Below, in pieces: positions 8,365 to 16,453 of a DNA stretch of 64,000 bases. The stretch spans positions 1,474,662-1,538,661 of the forward strand of contig NC_000961.1 of assembly GCF_000011105.1 (NCBI RefSeq). The letters run 5' to 3'. How positions within the stretch are numbered: the stretch's first letter is position 1; the number at the start of each line of letters is the position of its first letter. Position numbers and translations under genes: made by a program. This DNA is from Pyrococcus horikoshii OT3. GTDB taxonomy: Archaea; Methanobacteriota_B; Thermococci; Thermococcales; Thermococcaceae. Under the pieces are notes generated by a model. The model saw only the letters and a list, made by a program, of their open reading frames with translations. It was not told the DNA's origin and did no database searches.

Positions 8365-10077
8365 TTACTTGTGAGCATATATTGCGATAACTTTATCCCC
8401 CTCAATTCTGTCTATCCTTACAAAACCGAAACGTTCAAACTGGACTATTTCGTTAACTTGAACTTTGGCATCCTTCTCGAGCAATCCCTTCCTCACTACA
8501 AGCTCGTCTCCTTCAGGAATTATAACCTCACAGGGTCTACCTTCGGTAACCCAGTGAACCATCTTCCACCTGTTCTTCTTTGCAATTTCATATTCAAAGC
8601 TGTAGAACCTAGCTCTTATTTTGTCTCCAACTTCAAGTATTTCAACATTGAAGAGATCCTTTAACCTCACAAAATTGCCTGGTTTTAAGAGATTCAAATC
8701 GTCTTTCGAAACGTAAACAGGTCTTTCTGGAGTGAACTTAAGCCTTCTAACGCCCCTTTCAGGATGGTCAGGATGAAGCGGTATCTCTGCTATAAATTCA
8801 GGAGCCCCTTCGACTTCCATCGGAATTGGATCTGCAACAAAGAAATATCTATTGGCAATTGGATCAACAAGTTTTCTGTTTATCGCTGCCAGATTCTCCC
8901 AACTGATCGTCGCGTCACTTTTCTTCAATCCAACTTCTATGATCAATTCTTTTATGGCTTCAGGAAGAATTCCCCTCCTCCTCAAAGCTCTTATCGTTCC
9001 AAGCCTAGGATCATCCCAACCGAGATACTTACCTTCTTCTATTCCTTTCCTTGTCTTGGATTTGCTTAAAACAACTCCCTCTATGCTAAGCCTCCCGTGA
9101 TGGATCGTGACGGGATACTCCCAACCAAAGTACTCGTAGATATACCTCTGTCTAGTCTCGTTCTCGGCGTGCTCCTGTCCACGGAAGATATGGGTAACTC
9201 CAAGCTCGTGATCATCAATCGCTGAGGCAAAATTGTAGAGAGGCCATACCCTGTACTTATTTCCGGTTCTCGGATGGTTTGGGTTATCAATTATTCTAAG
9301 TGCGGGCCAATCCCTAACCGCAGGATTTGGGTGATTTAAGTCAGTCTTTATCCTTACAACAGCTTCTCCTTCTTTATATTCGCCGTTTAACATCTTCTTC
9401 CAGCGCTCGAGCTGAACTTCCACAGGCTCATCTCTATGCGGACATGGAATTCCCTTATCTCTAAGCTCTCTGAACTTCTCTGGAGGACAAGTGCAGACAT
9501 ATGCTTTACCCATTTTTATTAGTTCCTCAGCGTACTTGTAGTAAATTTCGAGTCTATCACTAGCGTACACTATTTCATCTGGCTTTATTCCAAGCCACTC
9601 TAGATCTTCAATTATCATCTTGTAGAATATGGGTTCAGGCCTCTTGACTTTTGGATCGGTATCATCAAAGCGGAGTATAAACTTCCCACCGTACATCTTG
9701 GCGTATTCATAACTAAGTATTGCGGCCCTTGCATTACCCAGGTGAAAAGCACCATCTGGATTTGGAGCAAAGCGAGTAACGACCTTGCCTTTCTCTGCTT
9801 TAGGAAGAAGAGGTAGTCCCTTCTTTTCCTTCTTCTCTTCCTTCTTTTCAAAGTACTCTGGATATATATCCTTAAGCTTTTCCAGCTGCTCATCCCTTGC
9901 TAGTGAGTTGACCTCTTCCACTACCTTATTAATTATGGGAATTATCTCCTTGGCCCTGGGCCTAAGCTCAGGGTTCTCGCCGAGCACTTTACCGATGACG
10001 GCCTTAAGATTAGCCTTACCTCCATGCTCAATTGCATTAATAAGGGCATGTTTGAGAGCTATCTTTTCCACATCCAT
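8365..10077 (-). CDS. gltX: Glutamyl-tRNA synthetase (archaeal, GlnRS-like)
   Basis: A 570-residue class I aminoacyl-tRNA synthetase. After an archaeal N-terminal extension of about 100 residues comes FAPNPDGAFHLGNARAA with the HLGN form of the HIGH motif, then LSKSKT, the KMSKS equivalent, and a C-terminal beta-barrel anticodon domain ending near IDRIEGDKVIAIYAHK. It charges tRNA-Glu and, as in other archaea, would also mischarge tRNA-Gln for the GatDE amidotransferase. A C/D sRNA on the same strand ends about 55 bases upstream, so the two could share a transcript. Confidence 0.97.
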   Translation of the reverse strand: MDVEKIALKHALINAIEHGGKANLKAVIGKVLGENPELRPRAKEIIPIINKVVEEVNSLARDEQLEKLKDIYPEYFEKKEEKKEKKGLPLLPKAEKGKVVTRFAPNPDGAFHLGNARAAILSYEYAKMYGGKFILRFDDTDPKVKRPEPIFYKMIIEDLEWLGIKPDEIVYASDRLEIYYKYAEELIKMGKAYVCTCPPEKFRELRDKGIPCPHRDEPVEVQLERWKKMLNGEYKEGEAVVRIKTDLNHPNPAVRDWPALRIIDNPNHPRTGNKYRVWPLYNFASAIDDHELGVTHIFRGQEHAENETRQRYIYEYFGWEYPVTIHHGRLSIEGVVLSKSKTRKGIEEGKYLGWDDPRLGTIRALRRRGILPEAIKELIIEVGLKKSDATISWENLAAINRKLVDPIANRYFFVADPIPMEVEGAPEFIAEIPLHPDHPERGVRRLKFTPERPVYVSKDDLNLLKPGNFVRLKDLFNVEILEVGDKIRARFYSFEYEIAKKNRWKMVHWVTEGRPCEVIIPEGDELVVRKGLLEKDAKVQVNEIVQFERFGFVRIDRIEGDKVIAIYAHK

Positions 10078-10129
10078 ACCTCCCTCACCACTCCTTGCAG
10101 GTGTTAAGGATTGATAAAGATTTAGACAA

Positions 10130-10182
10130 GGTCAGCGATAGCTGGTGTCATCATCGTTCAGTCCCGAAACCGGTCATCATTC
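10130..10182 (-). ncRNA. C/D box guide sRNA, all boxes canonical
   Basis: Read on the reverse strand: C ATGATGA (10180-10174), a 12-nt guide ccggtttcggga (10173-10162), D' CTGA (10161-10158), a 3-nt gap, C' ATGATGA (10154-10148), a 12-nt guide caccagctatcg (10147-10136) and D CTGA (10135-10132). Box sequences and the 12-3-12 spacing match the symmetrical Pyrococcus C/D sRNA consensus. It should direct two 2'-O-methylations in rRNA or tRNA. It lies about 55 bases before gltX on the same strand. Targets were not searched. Confidence 0.9.
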
Positions 10183-10227
10183 CTAAGTATTTTTGACTCT
10201 CCTTTATTAAATCCTTTAGGTGATTAC

Positions 10228-10505
10228 ATGGAGAATGGTTCAATCCTTCACTCTTACTTCCTTAGGTCTCTCCCATTCCTGATCTCAGCCCTCATCGTTA
10301 ATTCATTGTAAAATGAAAAGAGGGGAAGAAGTTTATAGTTACTGGGTTTCTCATTAGTTTTATCGGCTATATAGGAGTTGGGCTTATCTTCGCCTACATT
10401 ATCCAGCTTCCCTCCTTCCAATCGAACTACACACGGAAGGTGCTCCTCCAGAGAACATATCTTATAGCCAAGCTTAGCCGTAACATTTGCTTCTCTCCTA
10501 ATTAG
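10228..10505 (+). pseudogene. Possible decayed small membrane protein gene
   Basis: A forward ATG at 10228 has GGTG 5 bases upstream and reads 27 codons (start MENGSILHSYF, hydrophobic LPFLISALIV) to TAA at 10309. In another frame a second hydrophobic stretch follows (FIVTGFLISFIGYIGVGL...AYII) and runs without a stop to TAG at 10503-10505. The two hydrophobic pieces and the good ribosome site suggest one two-helix membrane protein broken by a frameshift and stops. The antisense frame here (89 codons, TTG start, no binding site) looks worse. This fills most of the gap between the sRNA and the gene at 10534. Low certainty. Confidence 0.3.
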
Positions 10506-10533
10506 TAGTTTGGGGAATTTCAAAGTTAATCGA

Positions 10534-11583
10534 TTAAGTTCCTTCTATAGATATTCCCCTCTCTTTTAATTCATCAATTATCCTCCTAAACGTATCCTCC
10601 CTCATTCCCAAGATTTCTGGGGGGATTACTCCAAAGGTGCAGGTATTTTCAGCGACTATCCTAGAGATTATCGCTGCAGTGAATCCCGTAACCCTCGACA
10701 TTGAGGAAAACATGCTATCTTCCTCATCGTACAGGAAAAACTCCATTTCACCTTCTTCTCCTTTCCCTACCACTTTCATAATTGAAAAGTCCTTGGTCTC
10801 ATATCTCATGAGGGGTTCAATAACCCTGAGCGTGAAGTCCAAGTTCTCAGGCTTAAAGAAGCCAAGCTCCCTTAGAACCTTAATCTTCTCTAGATGTCCA
10901 GGCCAACGTAGCGTCCATTCCTCTAGTCTCTCAGAATTTATAGTTTCTAACATGCTCCTCAATCCATCGCTAATAAACGCTTCAAACTCGAACTTCCCGA
11001 TCTTAACTTTCTTAACTTCAGAGAGTGGATCAACCTTCGAGACCTTTCCATTCCTGATAACTCTAGCAGGCCTTGTGTACTCCTCTATTAGATCCCTGGG
11101 GGACCATGTTATCTTATAATAAAGGGGTGGTTTTGGATCCTTGGGTAGCCCACCTACGTATATGTATCCTTCCTTTAGATCCAATTCCTGAAAGATTCTA
11201 CCCATTAGAATGTTGCTAAGACCAGGAGCAAAGCCAGCATCGAATACTATAGTAACCTGGGCCTTTTCAGCTTCATCCCTTAGTTCCAATGGGTTTTCAG
11301 GCATAAAAGAGACATCGACCATGTCAACCTTAGATTTTATCGCAGCTTTAATGCTTTTAAATCCCAGGAACCCTGGTAAAGCTCCTATAACTAACTCAAA
11401 TTCTTTCATAACCTCAACGAGCTTATCAAAATTGCTTGCATCGACTTTTAAAGGTGTTGCAAATTCCTTTACTTTCTCAAGATTCTCGTTATTTACATCT
11501 CCAATGTACACGTCGAATTCATCCTTAAGATCCCATGCTATAGCCCTTCCAATATTCCCAGCCCCTAAAATAAGGACTTTCAT
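10534..11583 (-). CDS. Saccharopine dehydrogenase-family NAD(P) oxidoreductase
   Basis: A 349-residue protein whose N-terminus, MKVLILGAGNIGRAIA, is a Rossmann dinucleotide-binding motif. The segments DAGFAPGLSNILMGRI and VGGLP(K)DPKPPLYYK are typical of saccharopine reductase/dehydrogenase-like proteins. I start at the ATG at 11583 because GGTG lies 6 bases before it. This organism makes lysine by the LysW route encoded at 32.8-41.4 kb, so true saccharopine metabolism is not implied and the substrate is unknown. It follows tRNA-Val on the same strand. Confidence 0.85.
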   Translation of the reverse strand: MKVLILGAGNIGRAIAWDLKDEFDVYIGDVNNENLEKVKEFATPLKVDASNFDKLVEVMKEFELVIGALPGFLGFKSIKAAIKSKVDMVDVSFMPENPLELRDEAEKAQVTIVFDAGFAPGLSNILMGRIFQELDLKEGYIYVGGLPKDPKPPLYYKITWSPRDLIEEYTRPARVIRNGKVSKVDPLSEVKKVKIGKFEFEAFISDGLRSMLETINSERLEEWTLRWPGHLEKIKVLRELGFFKPENLDFTLRVIEPLMRYETKDFSIMKVVGKGEEGEMEFFLYDEEDSMFSSMSRVTGFTAAIISRIVAENTCTFGVIPPEILGMREDTFRRIIDELKERGISIEGT

Positions 11584-11635
11584 AGGATTCACCCAGATTT
11601 ATTTCTCTTACGCCTGTTATAATTTTTATTAGAAA

Positions 11636-11713
11636 TGGTGGGCCCGCGGGGATTCGAACCCCGGACCTCCGCCTTGTGAGGGCGGCGTCATAACCAGTCT
11701 AGACCACGGGCCC
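11636..11713 (-). tRNA. tRNA-Val (CAC)
   Basis: The cloverleaf is read on the reverse strand. Acceptor GGGCCCG (from 11713) pairs with CGGGCCC (ending 11640), with discriminator A at 11639 and an encoded CCA at 11638-11636. The anticodon stem CCGCC/GGCGG encloses the loop CTCACAA with anticodon CAC (11678-11676), and the T arm contains GGTTCGAATCC. No intron is seen. Confidence 0.97.
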
Positions 11714-11741
11714 CTTTCCACTAAACTCCGCTTACATAGAA

Positions 11742-11754
11742 TATTTAAAAATTT
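11742..11754 (-). promoter_or_regulatory. TATA/BRE promoter of tRNA-Val
   Basis: On the reverse strand CCGAAATTTTTAAATA forms a BRE plus TATA box, with the TATA core at 11749-11742. It lies about 30 bases upstream of the mature 5' end at 11713, the usual archaeal distance for a start at a few bases before the tRNA. Confidence 0.7.
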
Positions 11755-11799
11755 CGGAGAAAGCTAATATATATAGATCCAGAATTATCCCTGACTAAT

Positions 11800-11844
11800 G
11801 ACATGACAAGCCGAAAGTCATTTATACATATTCTTGTCAATGTC
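11800..11844 (+). promoter_or_regulatory. Long inverted repeat in the gfcR leader, candidate operator
   Basis: GACATGACAAG (11800-11810) and CTTGTCAATGTC (11833-11844) form an inverted repeat with a single inserted base. The arm centres are about 33 bp apart, three helical turns. A TATA box (TATATATAG, about 11768-11776) would place transcription start near 11796-11800, so the first arm covers the start site. The second arm ends 15 bases before the ATG. The position fits autorepression by GfcR or another dimeric regulator. Confidence 0.5.
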
Positions 11845-11859
11845 CATTGGGGAAAGGGA

Positions 11860-12573
11860 ATGAATCAATACGAAGCCATTAAAGAGAAAATCAAAGTAAT
11901 CAGAATGCTGAGGATATTGAAGAAAACGTACACATATGAGGATCTATCAAAAATCACAGGACTTCCAATAACAGTACTAAACCGATATGTTAGGGGAAAG
12001 GTTTTACCGAGCATTGAAAGGGCTAAAGAGCTAGAAGAAAAACTTAAGCCATACTTAAACCTAGAGGAAGAAGTGAAGAGGAGACTTAAATTTGATTCAT
12101 TCGGCTTTTTTGATACGATGAGTGTCCTTAGTGATACTAACTTATTAGCCTTGATAGCGGAAGAGGTTGCATTAAAATACCTAAGAACTGGGGTCAGTAA
12201 AGTTTTAACGGCCGCTACCGACGGGATACCATTAGCAGTTCAGATAGCAAATGAACTTGGCATAGACGTTGTCTACGCCAAGAAGAAGAAGGAGGTTGGA
12301 ATCGAAAAATTCTATGAGGTAAATTATGTCCCTAGCGCCTCTGGGAGTATAACGACACTTTACCTACCCATGTGGGCTATCAAAAGAGGAGAAAGAGTGC
12401 TCATTGTAGATGACGTCGTGAGAAGCGGTGAAACTCAGAGGGCATTGGTGGAGCTCTGCCATCAAGCAGATGCTACTCTAGTGGGAATGTTCTTCCTAAT
12501 AAGCGTTGGTGATGTAATAGATAAACTCCAGGAAGAGTACAACATACCTGTTGATGCTCTTGTAAAGCTTTAG
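11860..12573 (+). CDS. gfcR: GfcR-type transcriptional regulator (HTH plus PRTase fold)
   Basis: A 237-residue protein. Residues about 1-65 are a helix-turn-helix domain (YEDLSKITGLPITVLNRYVRGK), and residues about 85-237 a type I phosphoribosyltransferase domain with the PRPP loop VLIVDDVVRSGETQRA. This orotate-phosphoribosyltransferase-like regulator family includes haloarchaeal GfcR, which controls glycolytic and purine-related genes. I start at the ATG at 11860, preceded by GGGGAAAGG, because an upstream in-frame ATG at 11803 would place coding sequence over the inverted repeat and almost on the transcription start. It converges with the Lrp gene, overlapping 4 bases. What the Pyrococcus protein senses is not known from the sequence. 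Confidence 0.85.
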   Translation: MNQYEAIKEKIKVIRMLRILKKTYTYEDLSKITGLPITVLNRYVRGKVLPSIERAKELEEKLKPYLNLEEEVKRRLKFDSFGFFDTMSVLSDTNLLALIAEEVALKYLRTGVSKVLTAATDGIPLAVQIANELGIDVVYAKKKKEVGIEKFYEVNYVPSASGSITTLYLPMWAIKRGERVLIVDDVVRSGETQRALVELCHQADATLVGMFFLISVGDVIDKLQEEYNIPVDALVKL

Positions 12574-13016
12574 GGCTCCAGCCGAAAATCTTCCTTTACT
12601 ATTTCTAACACTACATGAGTGTTCGTCTTTTCAACACCATCTATACTTAAGACTCCCTTTACAAACCTATTCATATCCTCCCTGTTCCTGAACTTTGCAA
12701 TTACTATTATGTCATATTCTCCCGTTACATCATAAACACACGTTACTCTTTTATCCTTAGCTATTATCCTCTCAATTTCCCTTATCTTCTTTCCCTGTGC
12801 TTTTATCCCTATTATTGCCGTCAAATCATATCCTATGCTTTCATAGTTTAGCTTAACCGTAAAAGCCTGAATTACGCCAGAGTCCTCAAGCTTCTTAATC
12901 CTATTGTAGATTGTTCCAACCGCAACGTTTAAGTCCTTGGCTATTTCTCTATAAGATGTTCTTGAGTCTTTCAAGAGAATCTCCAATATCTTTCTATCTA
13001 ATGCGTCTAACTCCAT
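12570..13016 (-). CDS. Lrp/AsnC-family feast-famine regulator
   Basis: A 148-residue regulator. Residues 1-60 carry the AsnC helix-turn-helix (LDALDRKILEILLKDSR, REIAKDLNVAVGTIYNRIKKL), and residues about 65-140 the RAM ligand-binding domain. Such proteins form dimers to octamers that bind amino acids and control transport and amino-acid metabolism. I start at the ATG at 13016, with GGTG 7 bases upstream; the GTG at 13025 lies in that ribosome site. It is one candidate to act on the phased boxes before the lysine operon, but the sequence does not show this. Confidence 0.92.
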   Translation of the reverse strand: MELDALDRKILEILLKDSRTSYREIAKDLNVAVGTIYNRIKKLEDSGVIQAFTVKLNYESIGYDLTAIIGIKAQGKKIREIERIIAKDKRVTCVYDVTGEYDIIVIAKFRNREDMNRFVKGVLSIDGVEKTNTHVVLEIVKEDFRLEP

Positions 13017-13068
13017 TTTTAACACCTAACTCCTTGAGTACTTCACCGAAGTAAGATTCAATTATTTC

Positions 13069-13494
13069 CTATATAGTAACACCTTCCGGATGATTTATTC
13101 CTGGACAGTCAACATTTCTAACGTAAATCTCAAGCTCGTCCCCATGTCTAACTAAGGCAAAGGGATAAAGTCTGCACGCTAATGGCCTATGCTCATATAT
13201 TCTACATTTTTTGGTCTCAGGATCAAGGAATACACATGCATTGTCAAACGGCCTCTTCTTTAATGTGTAGCCTAAGAATTTAGGCCCCCTATAAACCATC
13301 TTCGTAAAGTCGACGAAGTAATCCTCATCGTAACCTAACTTCTTTATCCTTTCAATGTCTTCCTCTCTAAGGGGAATATCGTTTTCAATACAGCACTTTC
13401 CACAGTTATCTAAACATTTAAACCTAAAATCTTCCTTAATAACCTCCAATTCCCCCGTTTTTAAATTAATCTTGGCTATTAACTCTCCTTCCAT
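13069..13494 (-). CDS. YkgJ-family cysteine-cluster protein
   Basis: A 141-residue protein with the YkgJ/UPF0153 cysteine cluster: CLDNCGKCC near residues 28-36 and, after a gap, CVFLDPETKKCRIYEHRPLACRLYPF near 87-112. These cysteines are thought to bind zinc or an iron-sulfur cluster, and the family function is unknown. It lies 12 bases downstream of the free-standing effector-domain gene and is probably the last gene of that reverse-strand run. Confidence 0.85.
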   Translation of the reverse strand: MEGELIAKINLKTGELEVIKEDFRFKCLDNCGKCCIENDIPLREEDIERIKKLGYDEDYFVDFTKMVYRGPKFLGYTLKKRPFDNACVFLDPETKKCRIYEHRPLACRLYPFALVRHGDELEIYVRNVDCPGINHPEGVTI

Positions 13495-13506
13495 CCCTTA
13501 CACCCT

Positions 13507-13737
13507 TCAATAGGAACTTGCTATTAAGGTTTCACTAATCTCTATTCCTCGAAGTTTTCTTAGAACCTTATCGTGAAACTCGTCTAAAGCCTTTATTCCC
13601 TCAACGGAAAGTCTAATAATTATATCATAGTCCCCATACAATCTATAGATTTCCTTGACCTCTGGCCTATCCTTCAATTTTTCATAAACCTCGTTTTCTA
13701 GTCCTGGCCTTACTACAAGTAATATGAACACCTCCAT
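13507..13737 (-). CDS. Stand-alone RAM (Lrp-type effector-binding) domain protein
   Basis: A 76-residue protein that is only the Lrp/AsnC ligand-binding (RAM) domain ([35 protein letters not shown]), with no DNA-binding domain. Free RAM-domain proteins bind amino acids and can form hetero-oligomers with full Lrp proteins. The ATG at 13737 overlaps the SRP54 stop codon (TGATG), so translation is coupled. A full Lrp gene lies about 500 bases further on, which makes an interaction plausible but unproven. Confidence 0.85.
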   Translation of the reverse strand: MEVFILLVVRPGLENEVYEKLKDRPEVKEIYRLYGDYDIIIRLSVEGIKALDEFHDKVLRKLRGIEISETLIASSY

Positions 13738-15068
13738 CACATCCCAAACCTCCTTGCCAGTCTTGACAATTGTCTCTTATTCATACTCTTAAAGAACTTC
13801 TTCATCTGATTATATTGAGTTAGCAATTCTTTAACATCCTTTATCGATGTCCCAGATCCTCTAGCGATTCTCTTTATCCTGGAGTAATTTATTATTTCAG
13901 GGTTCATAAGCTCTTCCTCTGTCATTGAGTCCATTATTACCTTGAACTTTCTAAGTCTTTCCTCACCGACGGATATGAGCTCATCTGGAAGGGAGTATCC
14001 CAAACCAGGGATCATTCTAAGTATCTGCTTAAGGGGGCCCATCTTTCTCATCGCTTCAAGCTGAGCATACATATCCTTCAGGGTAAACTTACCCCTCAGG
14101 AACCTGTCTATATCTTCCTCGGTGAATTCAACCTCTTTTTCAAGTTCTTTAAACTTTTCAAGTAACCCTTGAATATCTCCAAGGCCAAGCAATCTAGAGA
14201 CAAACCTAGCTGGATCAAAGGGCTCCAAGTCATCTATCTTTTCTCCAACTCCTATGAACTTTATTGGGGCCCCAGTAGCAGCTACAGCGGATAATGCCCC
14301 TCCACCTTTTGCTGAACTGTCAAGCTTTGTCACAATAATTGACCCTATTGGCGTCGCCTCCTTAAAGGCCAGGGCCTGATTGTATGCTTGTTGCCCTATG
14401 GTTCCATCTATGACGAGGATTACTTCATGAGGTCTAATCTCTTCACTTATCATCCTCATTTCCTCGATAAGATCTTTCTCTTCCTTATGCCTCCCCGCCG
14501 TATCCACTATTATTAAATCAACATCTCTTGTCTTAAAGTATTCAACGCCCTCTTTGGCCAATTTTACGGCATCTTTCTCGTTGGGGTCGCCGAAGACTTC
14601 AATGTGATACGGATCTAAGAGCTGTTTCAATTGGTGATAGGCCCCGGGCCTCCAGGTATCTGAGCACACCACTCCGACTTTATATCCCCTTTTCTGGAAG
14701 TACCTCGCTAGCTTAGCAACGGTTGTTGTCTTACCACTTCCCTGAACGCCAACCGTAAGAAGTACAGTCGGCTTCTCCTTAATCTCTATCGGCTTAGCTT
14801 CAGTCCCTAGAAACTTTGTAAGTTCCTCATAAACTATCTTTATTATATGCTCCTTCTTTGATATTCCCGCAGGAGGTTTTTCCTCCAGGGCCCTCCTCTG
14901 AATCTCCTTAGTCAACTTGAGAACTAATCTAACGTTGACGTCAGCTTGAAGCAGGGCCCTCTGAATATCCCTAACAACCTCTTTAACTAGAGCTTCATCA
15001 ACACTACCAGCTCTTGCTATCTTTTTTAGTGCATTACTGAGGGCCCTACCTAGTGAATCTAGAACCAT
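13737..15068 (-). CDS. srp54: Signal recognition particle GTPase SRP54
   Basis: A 443-residue protein with the three SRP54 parts. The N domain is an alpha bundle (residues 1-85), the G domain has [24 protein letters not shown] and [11 protein letters not shown], and the C-terminal M domain is methionine-rich (ends [19 protein letters not shown]) and binds signal sequences and 7S RNA. It targets nascent membrane and secreted proteins to the SecYEG translocon; secY is at 62121. I use the ATG at 15068 with GGTGAG just upstream. The GTG two codons earlier overlaps that site. The 7S RNA gene is not in this window. Confidence 0.97.
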   Translation of the reverse strand: MVLDSLGRALSNALKKIARAGSVDEALVKEVVRDIQRALLQADVNVRLVLKLTKEIQRRALEEKPPAGISKKEHIIKIVYEELTKFLGTEAKPIEIKEKPTVLLTVGVQGSGKTTTVAKLARYFQKRGYKVGVVCSDTWRPGAYHQLKQLLDPYHIEVFGDPNEKDAVKLAKEGVEYFKTRDVDLIIVDTAGRHKEEKDLIEEMRMISEEIRPHEVILVIDGTIGQQAYNQALAFKEATPIGSIIVTKLDSSAKGGGALSAVAATGAPIKFIGVGEKIDDLEPFDPARFVSRLLGLGDIQGLLEKFKELEKEVEFTEEDIDRFLRGKFTLKDMYAQLEAMRKMGPLKQILRMIPGLGYSLPDELISVGEERLRKFKVIMDSMTEEELMNPEIINYSRIKRIARGSGTSIKDVKELLTQYNQMKKFFKSMNKRQLSRLARRFGM

Positions 15069-15105
15069 TACCACTCACCTTCAAGTTAATCTTACTTTAA
15101 GACCC

Positions 15106-15723
15106 TTATAAACCCAGGAGCTCATGCTTAACCAGGGCAACTATATCCGAGTGAATATCCTCAATGCTTGATAGGGCATTAACTATCCTCATTTCAGGGA
15201 ACATTTCAGCGAGTTTTAAATAGTTATGTCTAACCTTCCTTTGAAGTTCGACTATTTTATCGAACTCTGTTAGGGTTCCCCTAAGTTTAATCCTTCTTAA
15301 ACTCTCCTTTACAGGTAAATCCAAGAGGATAGCTAGATCAGGTCTTGGTGCAAAAGAATTTACTTGAATTAGCCAGTTTAGATCGAGCCCCCTAGCCCAT
15401 TGATATGCGAGGGAAGAATAAAAATACCGATCACAAATTACAACCTTACCCTCGCTTAAGGCTGGTAGAATTATTTTCTTTACGTGTTCAGCTCGATCGG
15501 CTGCAAATAGTAAAGCCTCTGCTTCATAACTTATTTTAGAACCATCTATAACGCTTTCTTCAAGAATAATCCTTCTTATAAGTTTTCCGAGTTCGCTATC
15601 GGTTGGTTCCTTAGTTAGCAAAACTTCATATCCTTTGTCCTCGAACCATTCAGCAAGTAGCTTAGCTTGGGTAGTTTTTCCTGATCCATCAATACCTTCA
15701 AGTACTATGAAATACCCCCTCAT
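15106..15723 (-). CDS. tmk: Thymidylate kinase
   Basis: A 205-residue dTMP kinase. The P-loop is [12 protein letters not shown] (8-19), the DRY motif lies in [14 protein letters not shown] and the LID region in [13 protein letters not shown]. It phosphorylates dTMP to dTDP for DNA synthesis. It lies 4 bases downstream of the mutase-like gene and 37 bases upstream of srp54, all on the reverse strand, forming a long unit of housekeeping genes. Confidence 0.95.
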
Positions 15724-15727
15724 ACGA

Positions 15728-16450
15728 TCACCAAGTTATTAGGGAGCTTAGATAATCCATCAGAGACCACAGGCTGTCAAATTTTTTTACATCTCCATCT
15801 TTATAAAACTCAATGATTCCATCCGGCCTGAACCTCAAGCCAAAATCATAACTTCCCTTTGCAAGTTTCTGAAGGAATACTTCTTTGGGCTTTGGTGGTA
15901 GATAGCTTGTCATCATGTCATTTATTAAGTCGACATTTATACTAAACTTCTCACTTATCCTGGGGAATAATAGAACAGCAGGAGTATTCATGCAATCTAC
16001 AAGGGCCTTCATATCTAACTTAAAATTATAGTGCTTTATAACATCGTGAAGGATATCCTCAAGGGCATTCGGATAATAAACAGTCGCTCCAATATCGCTG
16101 GGTGCGGCCTCAACAAACGTTCTCTTCTCGAGGATAGTTTCAACTTCTTCAGCATCTATTCCACTAATCTCAACTTTTACTCCACCATGATAATAAACAT
16201 AAACGAATGGATAATCCTTTTTCTTGCCAAAATCCTTTAATGCTACCAATGGAATTAACCTCACATCCATTATGGTCGAGCCCGTGCTCACGATTCCTAC
16301 CGCTAGAGCTCTCTTACCATATCGCGAAATCGCCCTTCCATCCCTACCAATAACTATCGTTCCCTGGGATACTGTCCCTATCGCTCTACCAAGTAATGCA
16401 AGTTCCTCAGGATTAAATTTCTCTGAGCTATACAATTCCATCCAATACAC
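15728..16450 (-). CDS. Phosphomannomutase-like pseudoenzyme
   Basis: A 240-residue protein that aligns in outline to the alpha-D-phosphohexomutase fold but is about half the usual 450 residues. [20 protein letters not shown] (33-52) matches the start of domain I. The catalytic phosphoserine loop (TASHNP in active enzymes) is replaced by [10 protein letters not shown] (residues 85-94), and the Mg-binding DGDGDR loop is replaced by [11 protein letters not shown] (202-212). It should therefore be inactive as a mutase. It follows the sugar nucleotidyltransferase gene by 3 bases, matching the fused nucleotidyltransferase-mutase proteins of some bacteria, and is probably a structural or regulatory partner. 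Confidence 0.7.
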   Translation of the reverse strand: MYWMELYSSEKFNPEELALLGRAIGTVSQGTIVIGRDGRAISRYGKRALAVGIVSTGSTIMDVRLIPLVALKDFGKKKDYPFVYVYYHGGVKVEISGIDAEEVETILEKRTFVEAAPSDIGATVYYPNALEDILHDVIKHYNFKLDMKALVDCMNTPAVLLFPRISEKFSINVDLINDMMTSYLPPKPKEVFLQKLAKGSYDFGLRFRPDGIIEFYKDGDVKKFDSLWSLMDYLSSLITW

Positions 16451-16453
16451 CCC

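Noticed and set aside
10254-10523. 89-codon reverse frame after the saccharopine-dehydrogenase-like gene
   Set aside because: TTG start, no ribosome site, no domain pattern; the forward strand of the same stretch has a ribosome site and two hydrophobic segments that fit a decayed membrane gene better.
10637-11119. 160-codon forward frame opposite the saccharopine-dehydrogenase-like gene
   Set aside because: Serine-rich shadow of a gene with a clear Rossmann motif; no start context.
10534-11583. Lysine degradation or synthesis by saccharopine
   Set aside because: The complete LysW operon makes lysine here, and the protein shows only the superfamily fold.
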